A DNA stretch of 64,000 nucleotides from Virgibacillus_O xinjiangensis (GTDB taxonomy: Bacteria; Bacillota; Bacilli; Bacillales; Amphibacillaceae): assembly GCF_042643145.1 (NCBI RefSeq), contig NZ_JBHRSA010000009.1:24341-88340 (forward strand). Direction: 5' to 3'. The position numbers and the translations under genes were made by a program. Every line of letters starts with the position of its first letter. Position 1 is the first letter of the stretch. Positions 1 through 8,521 of the stretch are shown one piece after another. The notes beneath the pieces are model-generated. The model had not been told where the DNA came from. It searched no databases and saw only the letters and a list, made by a program, of their open reading frames with translations.

Positions 1-576
1 ATAGGTTGCTCCATCAGCTACGATTTTATAGTAAAATGGCTCCGCCTGATTGACCGTGCGGATTGTACTCATGAAATAGCTCAAAACCCCTAAGTTCCTT
101 TTCTGCTCTGCGTCTATATTTCGAGAAGTCTCAGCAACCAATCCTATACCCCAGAAATTTAGAAAATACCTTTCATTTTCTGTCCCTACATCAATATTCA
201 TTACCTCTCCCTCCAGGAGGGCGGCAGCTGCCTGTTCCAAGTCCTGCGGCATTCCAAGCATTCTGCTGAAATCATTGGAGGTCCCCCCTGGAAGGATTGC
301 AAGTACTGGACGATGGGTGAGGCCTGAAATACTATTAATGCACTGATGAACCGTCCCATCTCCACCCAAGATAATCAGCAGATCAACTTCTTTACTATGC
401 TTTCTGCATACGTAAACGGCTTCCTCTGCAGAACTGGTCATCACCACGCGCAAGTCTCGGATGCCTTCAGCCAAAACAGGAAGGGTTTTCGCCAGTTTCC
501 ATTTGAGTTCATCGTTACCTGCATTCCCATTATATAAAAACAATGCTTTATCAAATTTGACATCTGTTTTTTCCAT
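1..576 (-). CDS. diacylglycerol/lipid kinase family protein (C-terminus cut by window edge)
   Basis: Reading leftward from an ATG at 576 the frame is open for 192 codons to the window edge, so the 3' part is missing. It starts MEKTDVKFDKALFLYNGNAG, typical of the DagK/YegS/YtlR lipid kinase fold, followed by the nucleotide-binding motif GGDGTVHQCI near residue 72 and LPGGTSNDFSR near residue 97. Members phosphorylate diacylglycerol or related lipids or sphingoid bases using ATP at the membrane. The SD AGGAAAG-like sequence lies just upstream (580-590). The gene is divergent from the nucleotidase at 841. The exact lipid substrate cannot be told from this part. Confidence 0.85.
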   Translation of the reverse strand, partial: MEKTDVKFDKALFLYNGNAGNDELKWKLAKTLPVLAEGIRDLRVVMTSSAEEAVYVCRKHSKEVDLLIILGGDGTVHQCINSISGLTHRPVLAILPGGTSNDFSRMLGMPQDLEQAAAALLEGEVMNIDVGTENERYFLNFWGIGLVAETSRNIDAEQKRNLGVLSYFMSTIRTVNQAEPFYYKIVADGATY

Positions 577-775
577 TTCCCACTTTCCTTTCCATTCCTA
601 TATGTATATATATTTCCGTCCACTGTACTTTGGAAACCCACCCGGATACCGGAATACCAATATGAACTAATTTACCTGCAGCCAATTTGTTTAAAAAATG
701 TAAAAAGGAAGAAATAGTATGGAAATCTATGGCAGGATGTTATTTAATAGCAAGTGTAAGAAAATACCAATAATA

Positions 776-813
776 CCTGCAACCTTTTCAGGGAGGACCT
801 CCTTCCTTGCAGG
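776..813 (+). other. leader hairpin before the nucleotidase gene
   Basis: CCTGCAA (776-782) is matched by TTGCAGG (807-813), with a GGAGG/CCTCC pair inside, followed by GGCTTTTATT. It sits in the 264-bp divergent intergenic region 577-840, directly before the SD of the next gene. It may be a leader hairpin or a weak terminator-like attenuator. No known riboswitch core is recognised. Confidence 0.3.
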
Positions 814-840
814 GGCTTTTATTCGGAAAGGAAGTTGACG

Positions 841-2409
841 ATGAATACAGCAACGATTCAGATACTTTATACCAGCGATGTTCACGGTCATGCCATGCCT
901 GTCACCTATGGAACAAAAGTGGATGGAGGACTGGCATCATATGCCACCGCCGTCAAAAATGCGAGAGCCAAAAACCCTGACATATTGGTAGTAGATAATG
1001 GGGATTTGATCCAGGGAACACCCTTGATGACCCATTACGTAAAGGAGCATGCTTCCAAGGAGAATCCAATGGTCGGTATCATGAACCGGATTGGAATAGA
1101 TGCCGGTGTTCCCGGCAACCATGAATTCAACTTCGGAAAGAATATTTTTCAAGCAGCCGTAGATCAATCCGACTTCCCTTGGTTGTCTGCCAATATTATG
1201 GATAAGCGGTCAGGGCAGCCTTACTTTGGTCAGCCATATAAGATCTTTGTGATGGATCACGGTGTTCGCGTAGCCATTATCGGAGTCACGACACACTACA
1301 TACCGAACTGGGAGGATCCAGAGCATATTTCTACTCTGGATTTTGCTGATGCTTTATCCACATTAGACACTTGGGTAAAACACCTCCGGCAACAAGAGAA
1401 TCCGGATATCATCATAGGCATGTACCACGGTGGATTGGAAAGGGACCCTGACACGGGCGAACCGACAGAGAACCCAACAGGAGAGAATCAAGGCTTTGAA
1501 ATGTGTGAAAAAATAAATGGGTTAGACATCCTCCTTACCGGTCATCAGCATCGTCAGTTGGTCTCCACTATTAATGGGGTTTTAGTCGTACAACCAGGCC
1601 ACAACGCGCAGGCGTATGGAAATGTCACCATCCACCTGGAGAAGATGGAGGATCAATGGAGATTGGCCAAAAAACATGCCTCCATCGAAAAATTGAGCGG
1701 GACTGAGGCTGACTGTGGGATTTTGAACTACTTGGAAGAGATCGAATCATCCACACAGAACTGGCTGGATGAGCCGGTAGGATATATTGAAGGAGATATG
1801 ACTATCGACGATCCACTTCAGACAAGAATAGAAAAACATCCGTTCATTGAATTTATCCAAAAAGTACAGATGGAAGCAAGCGGTGTGGATATCTCTGTGA
1901 CAGCCCTGCTGAATAATGAAGCTGGAGGTTTTAAAGGACAGGTGACTATGCGAGATATCGTATCCAATTATATATACCCGAATACCTTGGTAGTGCTTGA
2001 ACTCACCGGAAGGGACATACATGCTGCATTGGAAAAGAGTGCTGACTATTTCACTCTCGATGAAGACAGAAACATAGCGGTCAACCCTTCTTACATCGAA
2101 CCGAAACCGCAGCACTATAACTATGATATGTGGGAAGGTATTGAATATACGATTGATGTGGCCAAACCAACTGGGGAAAGGATCGAAACCATTACCTATC
2201 ATGGAGAACCGCTCCGCGAAGAACAGACATATCAGGTCGTATTGAACAATTATCGTGCCTCAGGCGGCGGAAACTACGATATGTTCAAAGGCAAACCCGT
2301 ACTAAAAGAAATTCAAAAAGATGCCGTAGAATTGATCCGCAATTACTTTGAAAAACATCCATCAGTTCCAGCTACAGTTCGGAAAAACTTTTACGTAAAA
2401 AAAAGTTAA
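841..2409 (+). CDS. cytoplasmic 5'-nucleotidase / 2',3'-cyclic phosphodiesterase family metallophosphatase
   Basis: A 522-residue protein of the UshA/CpdB/YfkN family. Metallophosphoesterase motifs are in order: TSDVHGH near residue 10, DNGD near 50, GNHEF near 93, the His of MYHGG near 198 and GHQHRQ near 238; the C-terminal nucleotide-binding domain contains YRASGGGNYDMF. There is no signal peptide or anchor, unlike secreted UshA or YfkN, so it likely acts on nucleotides in the cytoplasm, as in B. subtilis YunD. The ATG at 841 is preferred to the in-frame TTG at 835 because AAAGGAAG (827-834) is correctly spaced only for 841. Substrate (5'-nucleotide, cyclic nucleotide or sugar nucleotide) is not decidable. 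Confidence 0.85.
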   Translation: MNTATIQILYTSDVHGHAMPVTYGTKVDGGLASYATAVKNARAKNPDILVVDNGDLIQGTPLMTHYVKEHASKENPMVGIMNRIGIDAGVPGNHEFNFGKNIFQAAVDQSDFPWLSANIMDKRSGQPYFGQPYKIFVMDHGVRVAIIGVTTHYIPNWEDPEHISTLDFADALSTLDTWVKHLRQQENPDIIIGMYHGGLERDPDTGEPTENPTGENQGFEMCEKINGLDILLTGHQHRQLVSTINGVLVVQPGHNAQAYGNVTIHLEKMEDQWRLAKKHASIEKLSGTEADCGILNYLEEIESSTQNWLDEPVGYIEGDMTIDDPLQTRIEKHPFIEFIQKVQMEASGVDISVTALLNNEAGGFKGQVTMRDIVSNYIYPNTLVVLELTGRDIHAALEKSADYFTLDEDRNIAVNPSYIEPKPQHYNYDMWEGIEYTIDVAKPTGERIETITYHGEPLREEQTYQVVLNNYRASGGGNYDMFKGKPVLKEIQKDAVELIRNYFEKHPSVPATVRKNFYVKKS

Positions 2410-2414
2410 TGAAA

Positions 2415-2439
2415 GGCAGCCCGCCGACGTCGGGCTGCC
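2415..2439 (+). terminator. hairpin after the nucleotidase gene
   Basis: GGCAGCCCG / CGGGCTGCC with a 7-nt loop directly after the stop codon. The T-tract is poor (CCTATCTATT), so termination may be weak. Confidence 0.55.
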
Positions 2440-2523
2440 CCTATCTATTGGTGCTATCGCCGATTTCCTGCGTGTCCTGCTGATAAAACCTGCGTCTCTA
2501 CAGGGGAGCCTCAACTGAATCCG

Positions 2524-3111
2524 TTAGTCTTCCTGGTCGATTTCCAGGACGATAATATCGCCTGTATAAGCATCTATCACAAGCTCCGCCTCATCTTCTC
2601 CATTGACCAGGTCGATTTCATAAACCATCCGCCCGTCGTCCTCTTCCAGTTCCAGCTGCTCCACCACTGTCCCTGGAAATTCTTGATGAGCTATTTCCTT
2701 TGCCCGCTCATAGCCGAGCAATGCACTGCCTGTATCTTCTTCCTTCCTATCCGCTTCTTCCTGTTCCGGCGGCTCTTTCTGCTCATTCTTTTCCCGTTCT
2801 CCCTGGCTCTGTTGAGGTTCTGAAGAATCATCGATCACTTCAAGGTTCAGCACCTGGCCGCTATGTCCATCCAAATGGAGGGCATATTGCTTTCCTGCCG
2901 ATTCCACGTCAATAATGTAAATCGGCTCACCATCTTCATTCACAAGTTTTACTTCCCCTATGGTACCGGGATATTGATCACCAGCCATCTGCTTTGCCTC
3001 TTCCTTGCTGATGGCTGGTTCCCTTGAAATAGCTCCGGATTGAAAGATTCCTATGCCGAAAATGATCAGGACGGCAACAACCGCCAATGTAACAACCGAC
3101 TTCTTATTCAT
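2524..3111 (-). CDS. membrane-anchored PepSY domain protein (YkoJ-like)
   Basis: A 195-residue protein with one N-terminal hydrophobic segment (residues 6-24) and two PepSY repeats: residues ~38-90 (EEAKQMAGDQYPGTI ... VLNLEVID) and ~132-190 (ERAKEIAHQEFPGTV ... DIIVLEID). A highly charged Glu/Lys/Gln-rich linker (~95-125) separates them. PepSY domains are extracytoplasmic and are thought to modulate proteases or sensors. It lies 78 bp downstream of the sensor kinase and is probably in the same operon; B. subtilis ykoG-ykoH-ykoJ has the same order. A start at 3111 is supported by AAGGAGGGTGGGCG. It may tune the kinase; that is inference. Confidence 0.8.
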   Translation of the reverse strand: MNKKSVVTLAVVAVLIIFGIGIFQSGAISREPAISKEEAKQMAGDQYPGTIGEVKLVNEDGEPIYIIDVESAGKQYALHLDGHSGQVLNLEVIDDSSEPQQSQGEREKNEQKEPPEQEEADRKEEDTGSALLGYERAKEIAHQEFPGTVVEQLELEEDDGRMVYEIDLVNGEDEAELVIDAYTGDIIVLEIDQED

Positions 3112-3189
3112 CGCCCACCCTCCTTACTTTTCACTATACTGGAGCCTAATAAAAAAAAGCTGTGAAGAAGATTAGAAATCAATGAGATT

Positions 3190-4548
3190 TTACTTCAGGA
3201 GAGGTAGGCGCAGGTAGAACGAGGCCCCTTCCCCTTCAACACTCTCCACGGTCAATTCTCCACCATGTTCCAAAGCAATCGACCTGGCTATCGCAAGCCC
3301 GAGTCCCGTGCCACCGGAGTCCCTGCTTCTCGCCTTGTCCATCCGGTAGAAGCGGTCAAAAATGCGTTCCTGGTCTTCTTTTGGTATCCCATTTCCATAA
3401 TCTCTCACCACTATTACCGCTTCTCCATCTTCTTTCGAAACGAGAACTTGGATTTTCTCATTGCTGTATTTCAGCGCATTATCGATAAGAATGTACAGAA
3501 CTTGTTCCAATTGGTCCGTGTCCCCCACAACTAGCAATTCTTCTGTATTTTTCTCCAGTTGAATCGGCCGGGAATAGGCTCTTCGGAAGGTATTTGTCGT
3601 TTCCTCTGCCAATGTGGTGATATTTAATTCCTGCATATTGGCAGATTGCTTATTCTTGGCAAGGGCAAGCATTTGTTCCACCAATTTCTTCATCCGTTCA
3701 GCCTCAGAATCGATGGCCTCCAAAGACTCATCAACCAGTGCTGGATTTTCCGTTCCCCTGCGTTTCAACAACTGGGAGTAACTTTTAATAATAGAAATTG
3801 GCGTCTTCAACTCATGTGAGGCATCCGACACAAAAATTTCCTGTTTTTCAAAGTTATCCTTCAGATAATCAATCATTTCATTAAATGTTTTTTCCATTTC
3901 ATGCAGTTCATCATTGGACCGGTTATCTACAGAAATCTTTTCCCATTCTGATCGGTCGATATTTATTCTCATTGCTTTAGTCAGCTGTGTGATCGGCTGC
4001 AGCAGGAATCTGCTGAGTACAGTACCTGCTATTGCCACGGGCAGAAGCATGATAGCTGATGCAATCGACAACACATAGAATAGTGTGGTCATTGTATCGC
4101 TGAGTGGTTCCAAGTGGTTCGAGACTTGCAAGGAAGCAACTTCCCCGGTATTTTCTCCTGAACTCCAGATGATCGGCTTAGTCACGTAAGCAATGTCTGC
4201 TCCATCCTCTTGGGGAAGAATGGATGATGATTCTGTCGTCGAATAGGACCCTGGTTGGCTAAGATAGTCGCTGTTTCTAGTCTGCACCGTCCATACCTCC
4301 TCCCCTTCTCCCACAATGCGAATCATGCCATTGGTCGGTAGATAAGCATTTAGAAGGCCGCTGACATCTGTTGCTGAACTGTCTGCAAGTTCCTGTGCCA
4401 GTAAATCAGCCTCATTGGAAAGCTGTTCCAATTCACTGGTTGCCGCAATATGATAGAAAAGAAAATAAATGGACGTATTCACTAATAGAATCAGAACGAG
4501 CATGAATAAGGTGGAAAACAGTTGAATCTTCGTTTTCAGTTTCATCAT
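3190..4548 (-). CDS. sensor histidine kinase (YkoH-like)
   Basis: A 452-residue kinase: transmembrane segments near residues 8-30 and ~155-178 flank an extracytoplasmic sensor region, then HAMP (~180-232), HisKA with SDASHELKTPISII (phosphoacceptor His near 245) and a HATPase_c domain with NALKYS, DYGNGIP and GTGLGLAIARS. Its ATG overlaps the response regulator stop (ATGATG, 4-nt overlap), indicating translational coupling. With the RR and the PepSY gene it matches the YkoGH arrangement. The stimulus is unknown. Confidence 0.9.
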   Translation of the reverse strand: MMKLKTKIQLFSTLFMLVLILLVNTSIYFLFYHIAATSELEQLSNEADLLAQELADSSATDVSGLLNAYLPTNGMIRIVGEGEEVWTVQTRNSDYLSQPGSYSTTESSSILPQEDGADIAYVTKPIIWSSGENTGEVASLQVSNHLEPLSDTMTTLFYVLSIASAIMLLPVAIAGTVLSRFLLQPITQLTKAMRINIDRSEWEKISVDNRSNDELHEMEKTFNEMIDYLKDNFEKQEIFVSDASHELKTPISIIKSYSQLLKRRGTENPALVDESLEAIDSEAERMKKLVEQMLALAKNKQSANMQELNITTLAEETTNTFRRAYSRPIQLEKNTEELLVVGDTDQLEQVLYILIDNALKYSNEKIQVLVSKEDGEAVIVVRDYGNGIPKEDQERIFDRFYRMDKARSRDSGGTGLGLAIARSIALEHGGELTVESVEGEGASFYLRLPLLK

Positions 4549-5249
4549 TCACTATCCTTTATGGTATAACCGACGCCCCGCACTGTCTGAATCAACGGGG
4601 TATCATAGCCTTTATCCATCTTTTGGCGCAGATAACGGATATAGACGTCGACCACATTCGTATCTCCATAATAATCAAATCCCCAAACCTGCTCCATCAA
4701 TCGGTCTCTGGTAAGTACGATATTTTTATTTTTCAACAGGGTGACCAGCAAGTCAAACTCTCTTGGCGTCAATTCCACCTGATTGTTCCCCCTGTGGACC
4801 TCTCGACGGCTGATATCCACCTGCAGATCCGCAGCAACAAGCTTATCCCCTTTTGCCTGACGACTTCCAGGGACGCGGAGATGGGCACGGACCCGGGCAA
4901 GCAGTTCTTCAATCTGAAACGGTTTGGTAATATAATCATTGGCACCAAGATCAAGCCCGCTGACCTTATCATGTACTTCGTCCCTTGCGGTCAATAGAAT
5001 TACCGGTGTTTCTTCATCCCTGCGGCGAAAGCGCCGGAGCACTTCCAAGCCGCTCAATTCTGGAATCATGATATCAAGCAGGATCAAATCCCACTGTTTT
5101 TCCTCCATCAACTGGAGTGCATCTTCCCCGTTATCTGCGATCTTTGTTCCATAATTTTCATACCCAAGCTCCAACTCCAGGACTCGGCTGATTTTGCGCT
5201 CGTCCTCGACAATCAGAATCTCTTGTCCTGCCACCACGATCACCTGCAC
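4545..5249 (-). CDS. OmpR/PhoB-family response regulator (YkoG-like)
   Basis: About 225-234 residues: a receiver domain (ILIVEDERK, phosphoacceptor in LLDIMIPELSG, conserved Lys in DYITKPF) and a C-terminal winged-helix DNA-binding domain (ELTPREFDLLVTLLKN ... VDVYIRYLRQKMD ... TVRGVGYTI). The frame opens with a GTG at 5249 and has no ATG nearby; the real start is uncertain, perhaps the GTG at codon 5 or 6, since family members start just before ILIVEDE. It is the first gene of the RR-HK-PepSY operon and divergent from the VOC gene. Confidence 0.9.
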   Translation of the reverse strand: MQVIVVAGQEILIVEDERKISRVLELELGYENYGTKIADNGEDALQLMEEKQWDLILLDIMIPELSGLEVLRRFRRRDEETPVILLTARDEVHDKVSGLDLGANDYITKPFQIEELLARVRAHLRVPGSRQAKGDKLVAADLQVDISRREVHRGNNQVELTPREFDLLVTLLKNKNIVLTRDRLMEQVWGFDYYGDTNVVDVYIRYLRQKMDKGYDTPLIQTVRGVGYTIKDSE

Positions 5250-5345
5250 TTTTCTATTTTACTTGTACTATACCATGAAACAGACTTTCCAATATACCTG
5301 CTGCAAGCTACAATGAATATAGAACCTATTAGAAAGGATGGTCGG

Positions 5346-5981
5346 ATGCTTGCATTGGATCACATCGTAATTGCCGCCAGAAACCCAGAGCACGCCGCGA
5401 AGGATTATGGAAATAGACACGGCGTGGTCACTGTTCAAGGTGGGAGGCATCACGAATGGGGAACCTCCAACCACTTGGCATTTTTTAAAAATGAATGCTA
5501 TATAGAGTGGATTGGAGTGGAAGATTGGCAAACGGCTGAGAAATCAAAAAATCCGCTGATTCGACAAGTTGTTGAATCTCTGCAGGAAGAGAGAGAAGGA
5601 ATCATCCGACTCGCTCTAAGGACAGAGGAGATGGACAAATACCAGCAACATTTCCAAGAGTCCAACATTCCATATACAGGTCCGTTCCCTGGAAGCCGGA
5701 CTCGGCCGGACGGATCCCAACTGGAATGGAAAATGCTCTTCCCAGAAGGAGAGCCGGTACTTCCTTTTCTGATTGAGTGGGGCCAAGGGATAAACAGCCC
5801 AGAAGATCCCCGCCAAATCAACACGGAATCCATTTCTTCCATAACATGGCGGGACAAATCGCTTCAGCAGTGGAGCGACATCTTCTCGCTCGCTGAAGAA
5901 AACCAGGGAGTCCGCCTGTCAAACACCCACTTACAAGGGCAGGAAAACGTACACGCACCATTCTTGAACCTAGGTTTATGA
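5346..5981 (+). CDS. VOC (glyoxalase-like) family protein
   Basis: A 211-residue protein beginning MLALDHIVIAARNPEHAAKDYG, the first beta-alpha module of the vicinal-oxygen-chelate fold, with a metal-ligand-type His in LDHIVI and GTSNHLAFF further on. It resembles the glyoxalase_3-like group found across Bacillaceae, whose substrates are unknown. The ATG at 5346 is chosen because AAAGGA (5333-5338) is spaced 7 nt from it and homology begins there; the longer frame back to 5223 runs into the divergent promoter region. It could be a ring-cleaving dioxygenase relative or an isomerase. Confidence 0.75.
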   Translation: MLALDHIVIAARNPEHAAKDYGNRHGVVTVQGGRHHEWGTSNHLAFFKNECYIEWIGVEDWQTAEKSKNPLIRQVVESLQEEREGIIRLALRTEEMDKYQQHFQESNIPYTGPFPGSRTRPDGSQLEWKMLFPEGEPVLPFLIEWGQGINSPEDPRQINTESISSITWRDKSLQQWSDIFSLAEENQGVRLSNTHLQGQENVHAPFLNLGL

Positions 5982-5985
5982 TTAT

Positions 5986-6028
5986 AAAAAAACATGATCA
6001 TCCTTTTATTGGATGACCATGTTTTTTT
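5986..6028. terminator. bidirectional terminator
   Basis: AAAAAACATGATCATCC pairs with GGATGACCATGTTTTTT around a TTTTATT loop, with A and T tracts on both sides. It lies between the convergent VOC and thioredoxin-like genes and can serve both. Confidence 0.85.
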
Positions 6029-6348
6029 CAGCCAAGCTGCTGATGCAAGAAGTCACTGACAGACTCTGGCGTTTTCGTATAGGCACTATGCTGGTGGGCG
6101 AGCTTTTCACCATCTTTGAAGATCAAGATGCTTGGTATGCCCATTACCTCATACTCCTGTGCAAGCCCTTCTACCTCATCACTATTCACTTCATACCAGT
6201 CAAATTGCTTGAATTCATCCATTACTCCGTCAATGAACATATCCATCCTCTTGCAGTCCGGGCACCAGTCCGCGAAGAATTTCACAATTACCGGCTCATC
6301 ACTCTGAATAATTTCATCAAATTTCTCTCTCGTATCTATATGTTCCAT
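6028..6348 (-). CDS. thioredoxin family protein (CPDC active site)
   Basis: A 106-residue single-domain thioredoxin-fold protein with the redox site WCPDCKRMD near residues 28-36 and the cis-Pro segment VMGIPSILIF near 70-79. The CPDC rather than CGPC motif places it with YtpP-type cytosolic thioredoxin-like proteins used in thiol-disulfide exchange. No signal peptide or membrane segment. SD AAGGAGATGG precedes the start. Confidence 0.85.
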   Translation of the reverse strand: MEHIDTREKFDEIIQSDEPVIVKFFADWCPDCKRMDMFIDGVMDEFKQFDWYEVNSDEVEGLAQEYEVMGIPSILIFKDGEKLAHQHSAYTKTPESVSDFLHQQLG

Positions 6349-6426
6349 CCCGTACCATCTCCTTCTAAGTATTTGCCTTTATTGTAACGGTTCTCTCCAG
6401 TAATGTCTTATGACATGCTTGTCCCA

Positions 6427-7236
6427 CTAATGTTCCAACCGTCCAAGGATATAAGCTGCAGCAAGACCTGCTGCAAACGTGCCCACACTGATCATCAATC
6501 CCGTGCCGGTATCCGGCCACCCTGGAAAGACTACAAGTACCGAACCTAGTACCAAGCCAATAACTACTGAAAACGTTCCAGTATAATAATGCTTCAGGCA
6601 ATAATGGATCACTTTACTCATAACCACAATTCCTGCAGCAATGCCACACCCAATGACGGCAATCAAATCCAATTGAAGATTACTGATGGCCGACATTACG
6701 GTGGCATATACGCCGATGATCAGCAATATGAGAGAGCCGCTTATTCCCGGCAAAATCATGGCACTGCTTGCAATAAAGCCGGAAAAGAACAAAAGTATAT
6801 AAGTGGACATCGTGATATTCTGGATGACAGCACCTTCTTCGGGTGTGATGAATGCCATCGATCCTACCAGTATGATACCGGCAATCAGCAAAATGATATG
6901 CTTCCCTTTGAAAGAGCGCTTGGCATCTGCCTTGTCGAACAAATAAGGAACCACACCCAATATCAGACCGAGAAAGAAAAACTGTGTAGGTCCAGGATGG
7001 TGCTCAAACAACCATTCCATCAAACTGGCAAGCAGGAAGATGGCTAGTACCACTCCAAGCCCCAATGGTATCAAGAATCCCAGATGCTTTTTCCACTCTT
7101 TGCTGAAAAGTCCGTTGACCGCTGCAATCAACCGGTCGTATATTCCAAGCACTACTGCTATCGTTCCTCCACTGACCCCTGGGACCACGTCACTCGTCCC
7201 CATCAGCATTCCACGATACAAATTTCTCCATTCCAT
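6427..7236 (-). CDS. DUF368 membrane protein, probable polyprenyl-phosphate translocase (PopT type)
   Basis: A 269-residue polytopic membrane protein with the family signature near the N-terminus (RGMLMGTSDVVPGVSGGTIA) and an internal repeat of it (ILPGISGSLILLIIGVY), plus about 8 hydrophobic segments. DUF368 proteins were recently shown in other bacteria to return undecaprenyl phosphate across the membrane for cell wall synthesis (PopT). Function here is by family only. The start at 7236 (MEWRNLYRGML) has TGAGGAGA upstream; the longer frame starts with a TTG at 7284 without an SD. Confidence 0.75.
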   Translation of the reverse strand: MEWRNLYRGMLMGTSDVVPGVSGGTIAVVLGIYDRLIAAVNGLFSKEWKKHLGFLIPLGLGVVLAIFLLASLMEWLFEHHPGPTQFFFLGLILGVVPYLFDKADAKRSFKGKHIILLIAGIILVGSMAFITPEEGAVIQNITMSTYILLFFSGFIASSAMILPGISGSLILLIIGVYATVMSAISNLQLDLIAVIGCGIAAGIVVMSKVIHYCLKHYYTGTFSVVIGLVLGSVLVVFPGWPDTGTGLMISVGTFAAGLAAAYILGRLEH

Positions 7237-7393
7237 ACTGCCCATTCTCCTCAATGTATCTAGCTGTCTATTATCTTCAAACAACTCTATTATATCAAAT
7301 TCAGCCTGATATTATTACTAAAATCTCATCAGCTTCCGTGCATGCGTATGACCGCACCTCAGCACTTTTCAGTCACCAGCCGATGCAGGGGAT

Positions 7394-7418
7394 GTTTATG
7401 ATCCATGCTTGAGGGAAT
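7394..7418 (+). promoter_or_regulatory. candidate sigma-B-type promoter
   Basis: GTTTAT (7394-7399), a 13-bp spacer and GGGAAT (7413-7418) resemble the general stress consensus GTTTaa-N12-15-GGGtAt. It lies 47 bp before the small YfhE-like gene. No other promoter is obvious in 7237-7464. Confidence 0.35.
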
Positions 7419-7464
7419 AGGAATGATAAGAAATACTTTTTAAGAAAGGAATGAATATCCAATT

Positions 7465-7623
7465 ATGGCTAAAGCACAATATCAGCCTACCAAAAATAAA
7501 CAGCTTACAGACGCACAGGAAATTCGCTATGCGAAAGATTTTAAAAGGGCAGATGCGGCTGCCGGATATCGAAGACAGAGAGTACGGGCTGCAAAAGAAG
7601 ATAACCCTGATTTAATCAGATAG
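7465..7623 (+). CDS. YfhE-like small protein
   Basis: A 52-residue basic protein, MAKAQYQPTKNKQLTDAQEI..., containing YAKDFKRADAAAGYRRQR, which resembles the small Bacillus YfhE family (xEFKxADxAAGYR). The function of that family is unknown. It has its own terminator immediately after the stop. The nearest SD (AAAGGA, 7445-7450) is 14 nt from the ATG, longer than usual, so either the start or the SD call may be wrong. The codon pattern and basic composition argue for a real gene. Confidence 0.65.
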   Translation: MAKAQYQPTKNKQLTDAQEIRYAKDFKRADAAAGYRRQRVRAAKEDNPDLIR

Positions 7624-7638
7624 CGGGAAAAAGACAAA

Positions 7639-7667
7639 CACCTTGTTAGATGTAACAAGGTGTTTTA
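7639..7667 (+). terminator. intrinsic terminator
   Basis: CACCTTGTTA / TAACAAGGTG, a perfect 10-bp stem with loop GATG followed by TTTTATTATT. Confidence 0.9.
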
Positions 7668-7752
7668 TTATTGCATTAGCGTCTTTTGAAACTTTCCAAC
7701 GGTGAAATCGTATAAATAAATAATAGATCATTATGGATAAAGGGGTGGCAGG

Positions 7753-8184
7753 ATGAAACGCACAGGAGAAGTCATACTGGGAATTATCGGAATGCTGGTA
7801 TACACGTTTTTCGCTATTGTCGGCGGATTTATGGTATGGATGGGCAACAATCGGTCCCTGTTTCAACAGTTGCCAGAGGAATTGTCACAACAAGGGGTGG
7901 AAATATCAGAAGCTGAATTGAATTCCATCGTGGAGACGATGGGCAACAGCGGCACGCTGTTCTTAATCACTTCTTTGGCCGCAATTATCCTGGGGATAGT
8001 TTCCCTTGTGTTGCTTAGAGGAAATAAAAAACCGAAGGCGTCAGGAATCATACTGATTGTAACAGCTGTTATCAGTTCCATTATCATGACGATTGTCGGT
8101 TTTGCCGGTGGGCTTTTCTACCTGATCGCCGGTATAATGGCTTTGGTCAGGAAACCGAAACCCGCCATACAGGATGGAGTATAA
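7753..8184 (+). CDS. DUF4064 membrane protein
   Basis: A 143-residue protein with four hydrophobic segments (about residues 8-30, 68-90, 98-114 and 116-134) and a short extracytoplasmic loop after the first. The N-terminus MKRTGEVILGIIGMLVYTFFAIVGGFMVWM is the DUF4064 signature found in Bacillus. Function unknown; related proteins are often near cell-envelope stress genes. SD GGGGTGG lies before the ATG. Confidence 0.75.
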   Translation: MKRTGEVILGIIGMLVYTFFAIVGGFMVWMGNNRSLFQQLPEELSQQGVEISEAELNSIVETMGNSGTLFLITSLAAIILGIVSLVLLRGNKKPKASGIILIVTAVISSIIMTIVGFAGGLFYLIAGIMALVRKPKPAIQDGV

Positions 8185-8305
8185 CCACCCGGCTTCACAT
8201 AGCCGGGACCCCGATTACATAACCTAGTCATTAGGAATCAGGTTTTCTCTTATTGATAATCGGGTAAATGAATTGGACTTTTACCTTAGCTAATGAGGTG
8301 TTGGA

Positions 8306-8485
8306 ATGAAACGTTATTTAACGGCAATTTTTATCGCCATCAGTGTCGTCGTCATCATCATCGGCATCAGCATCGACTTATATTGGAGCGGCATTGCTGC
8401 CTGGGGCACTGCCCTCATTTGTCTGCTGTTCGCGGCATACTATACCAAATATATTCCCAATGAGAAAAAGAAGAGAAAATCATGA
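8306..8485 (+). CDS. small membrane protein
   Basis: A 59-residue protein starting MKRYLTAIFIAISVVVIIIG, with two hydrophobic segments (residues 5-24 and 29-45) and a basic C-terminus (EKKKRKS). SD GAGGTG (8295-8300) is 5 nt from the ATG, and a terminator hairpin overlaps the stop codon. I do not recognise a family. The combination of SD, membrane pattern and terminator supports a real gene. Confidence 0.6.
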   Translation: MKRYLTAIFIAISVVVIIIGISIDLYWSGIAAWGTALICLLFAAYYTKYIPNEKKKRKS

Positions 8486-8513
8486 GGCAGGATTGCAGAT
8501 GCAGTCCTGCCTC
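8484..8513. terminator. bidirectional hairpin
   Basis: GAGGCAGGA / TCCTGCCTC around a 12-nt loop, between the convergent small membrane gene and the DUF1232 gene. T tracts are weak. Confidence 0.55.
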
Positions 8514-8521
8514 AAGTTTCA

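Noticed and set aside
5223..5345. Longer N-terminus of the VOC protein
   Set aside because: It lies in the divergent promoter region of the response regulator, has no similarity to the family and lacks an SD.
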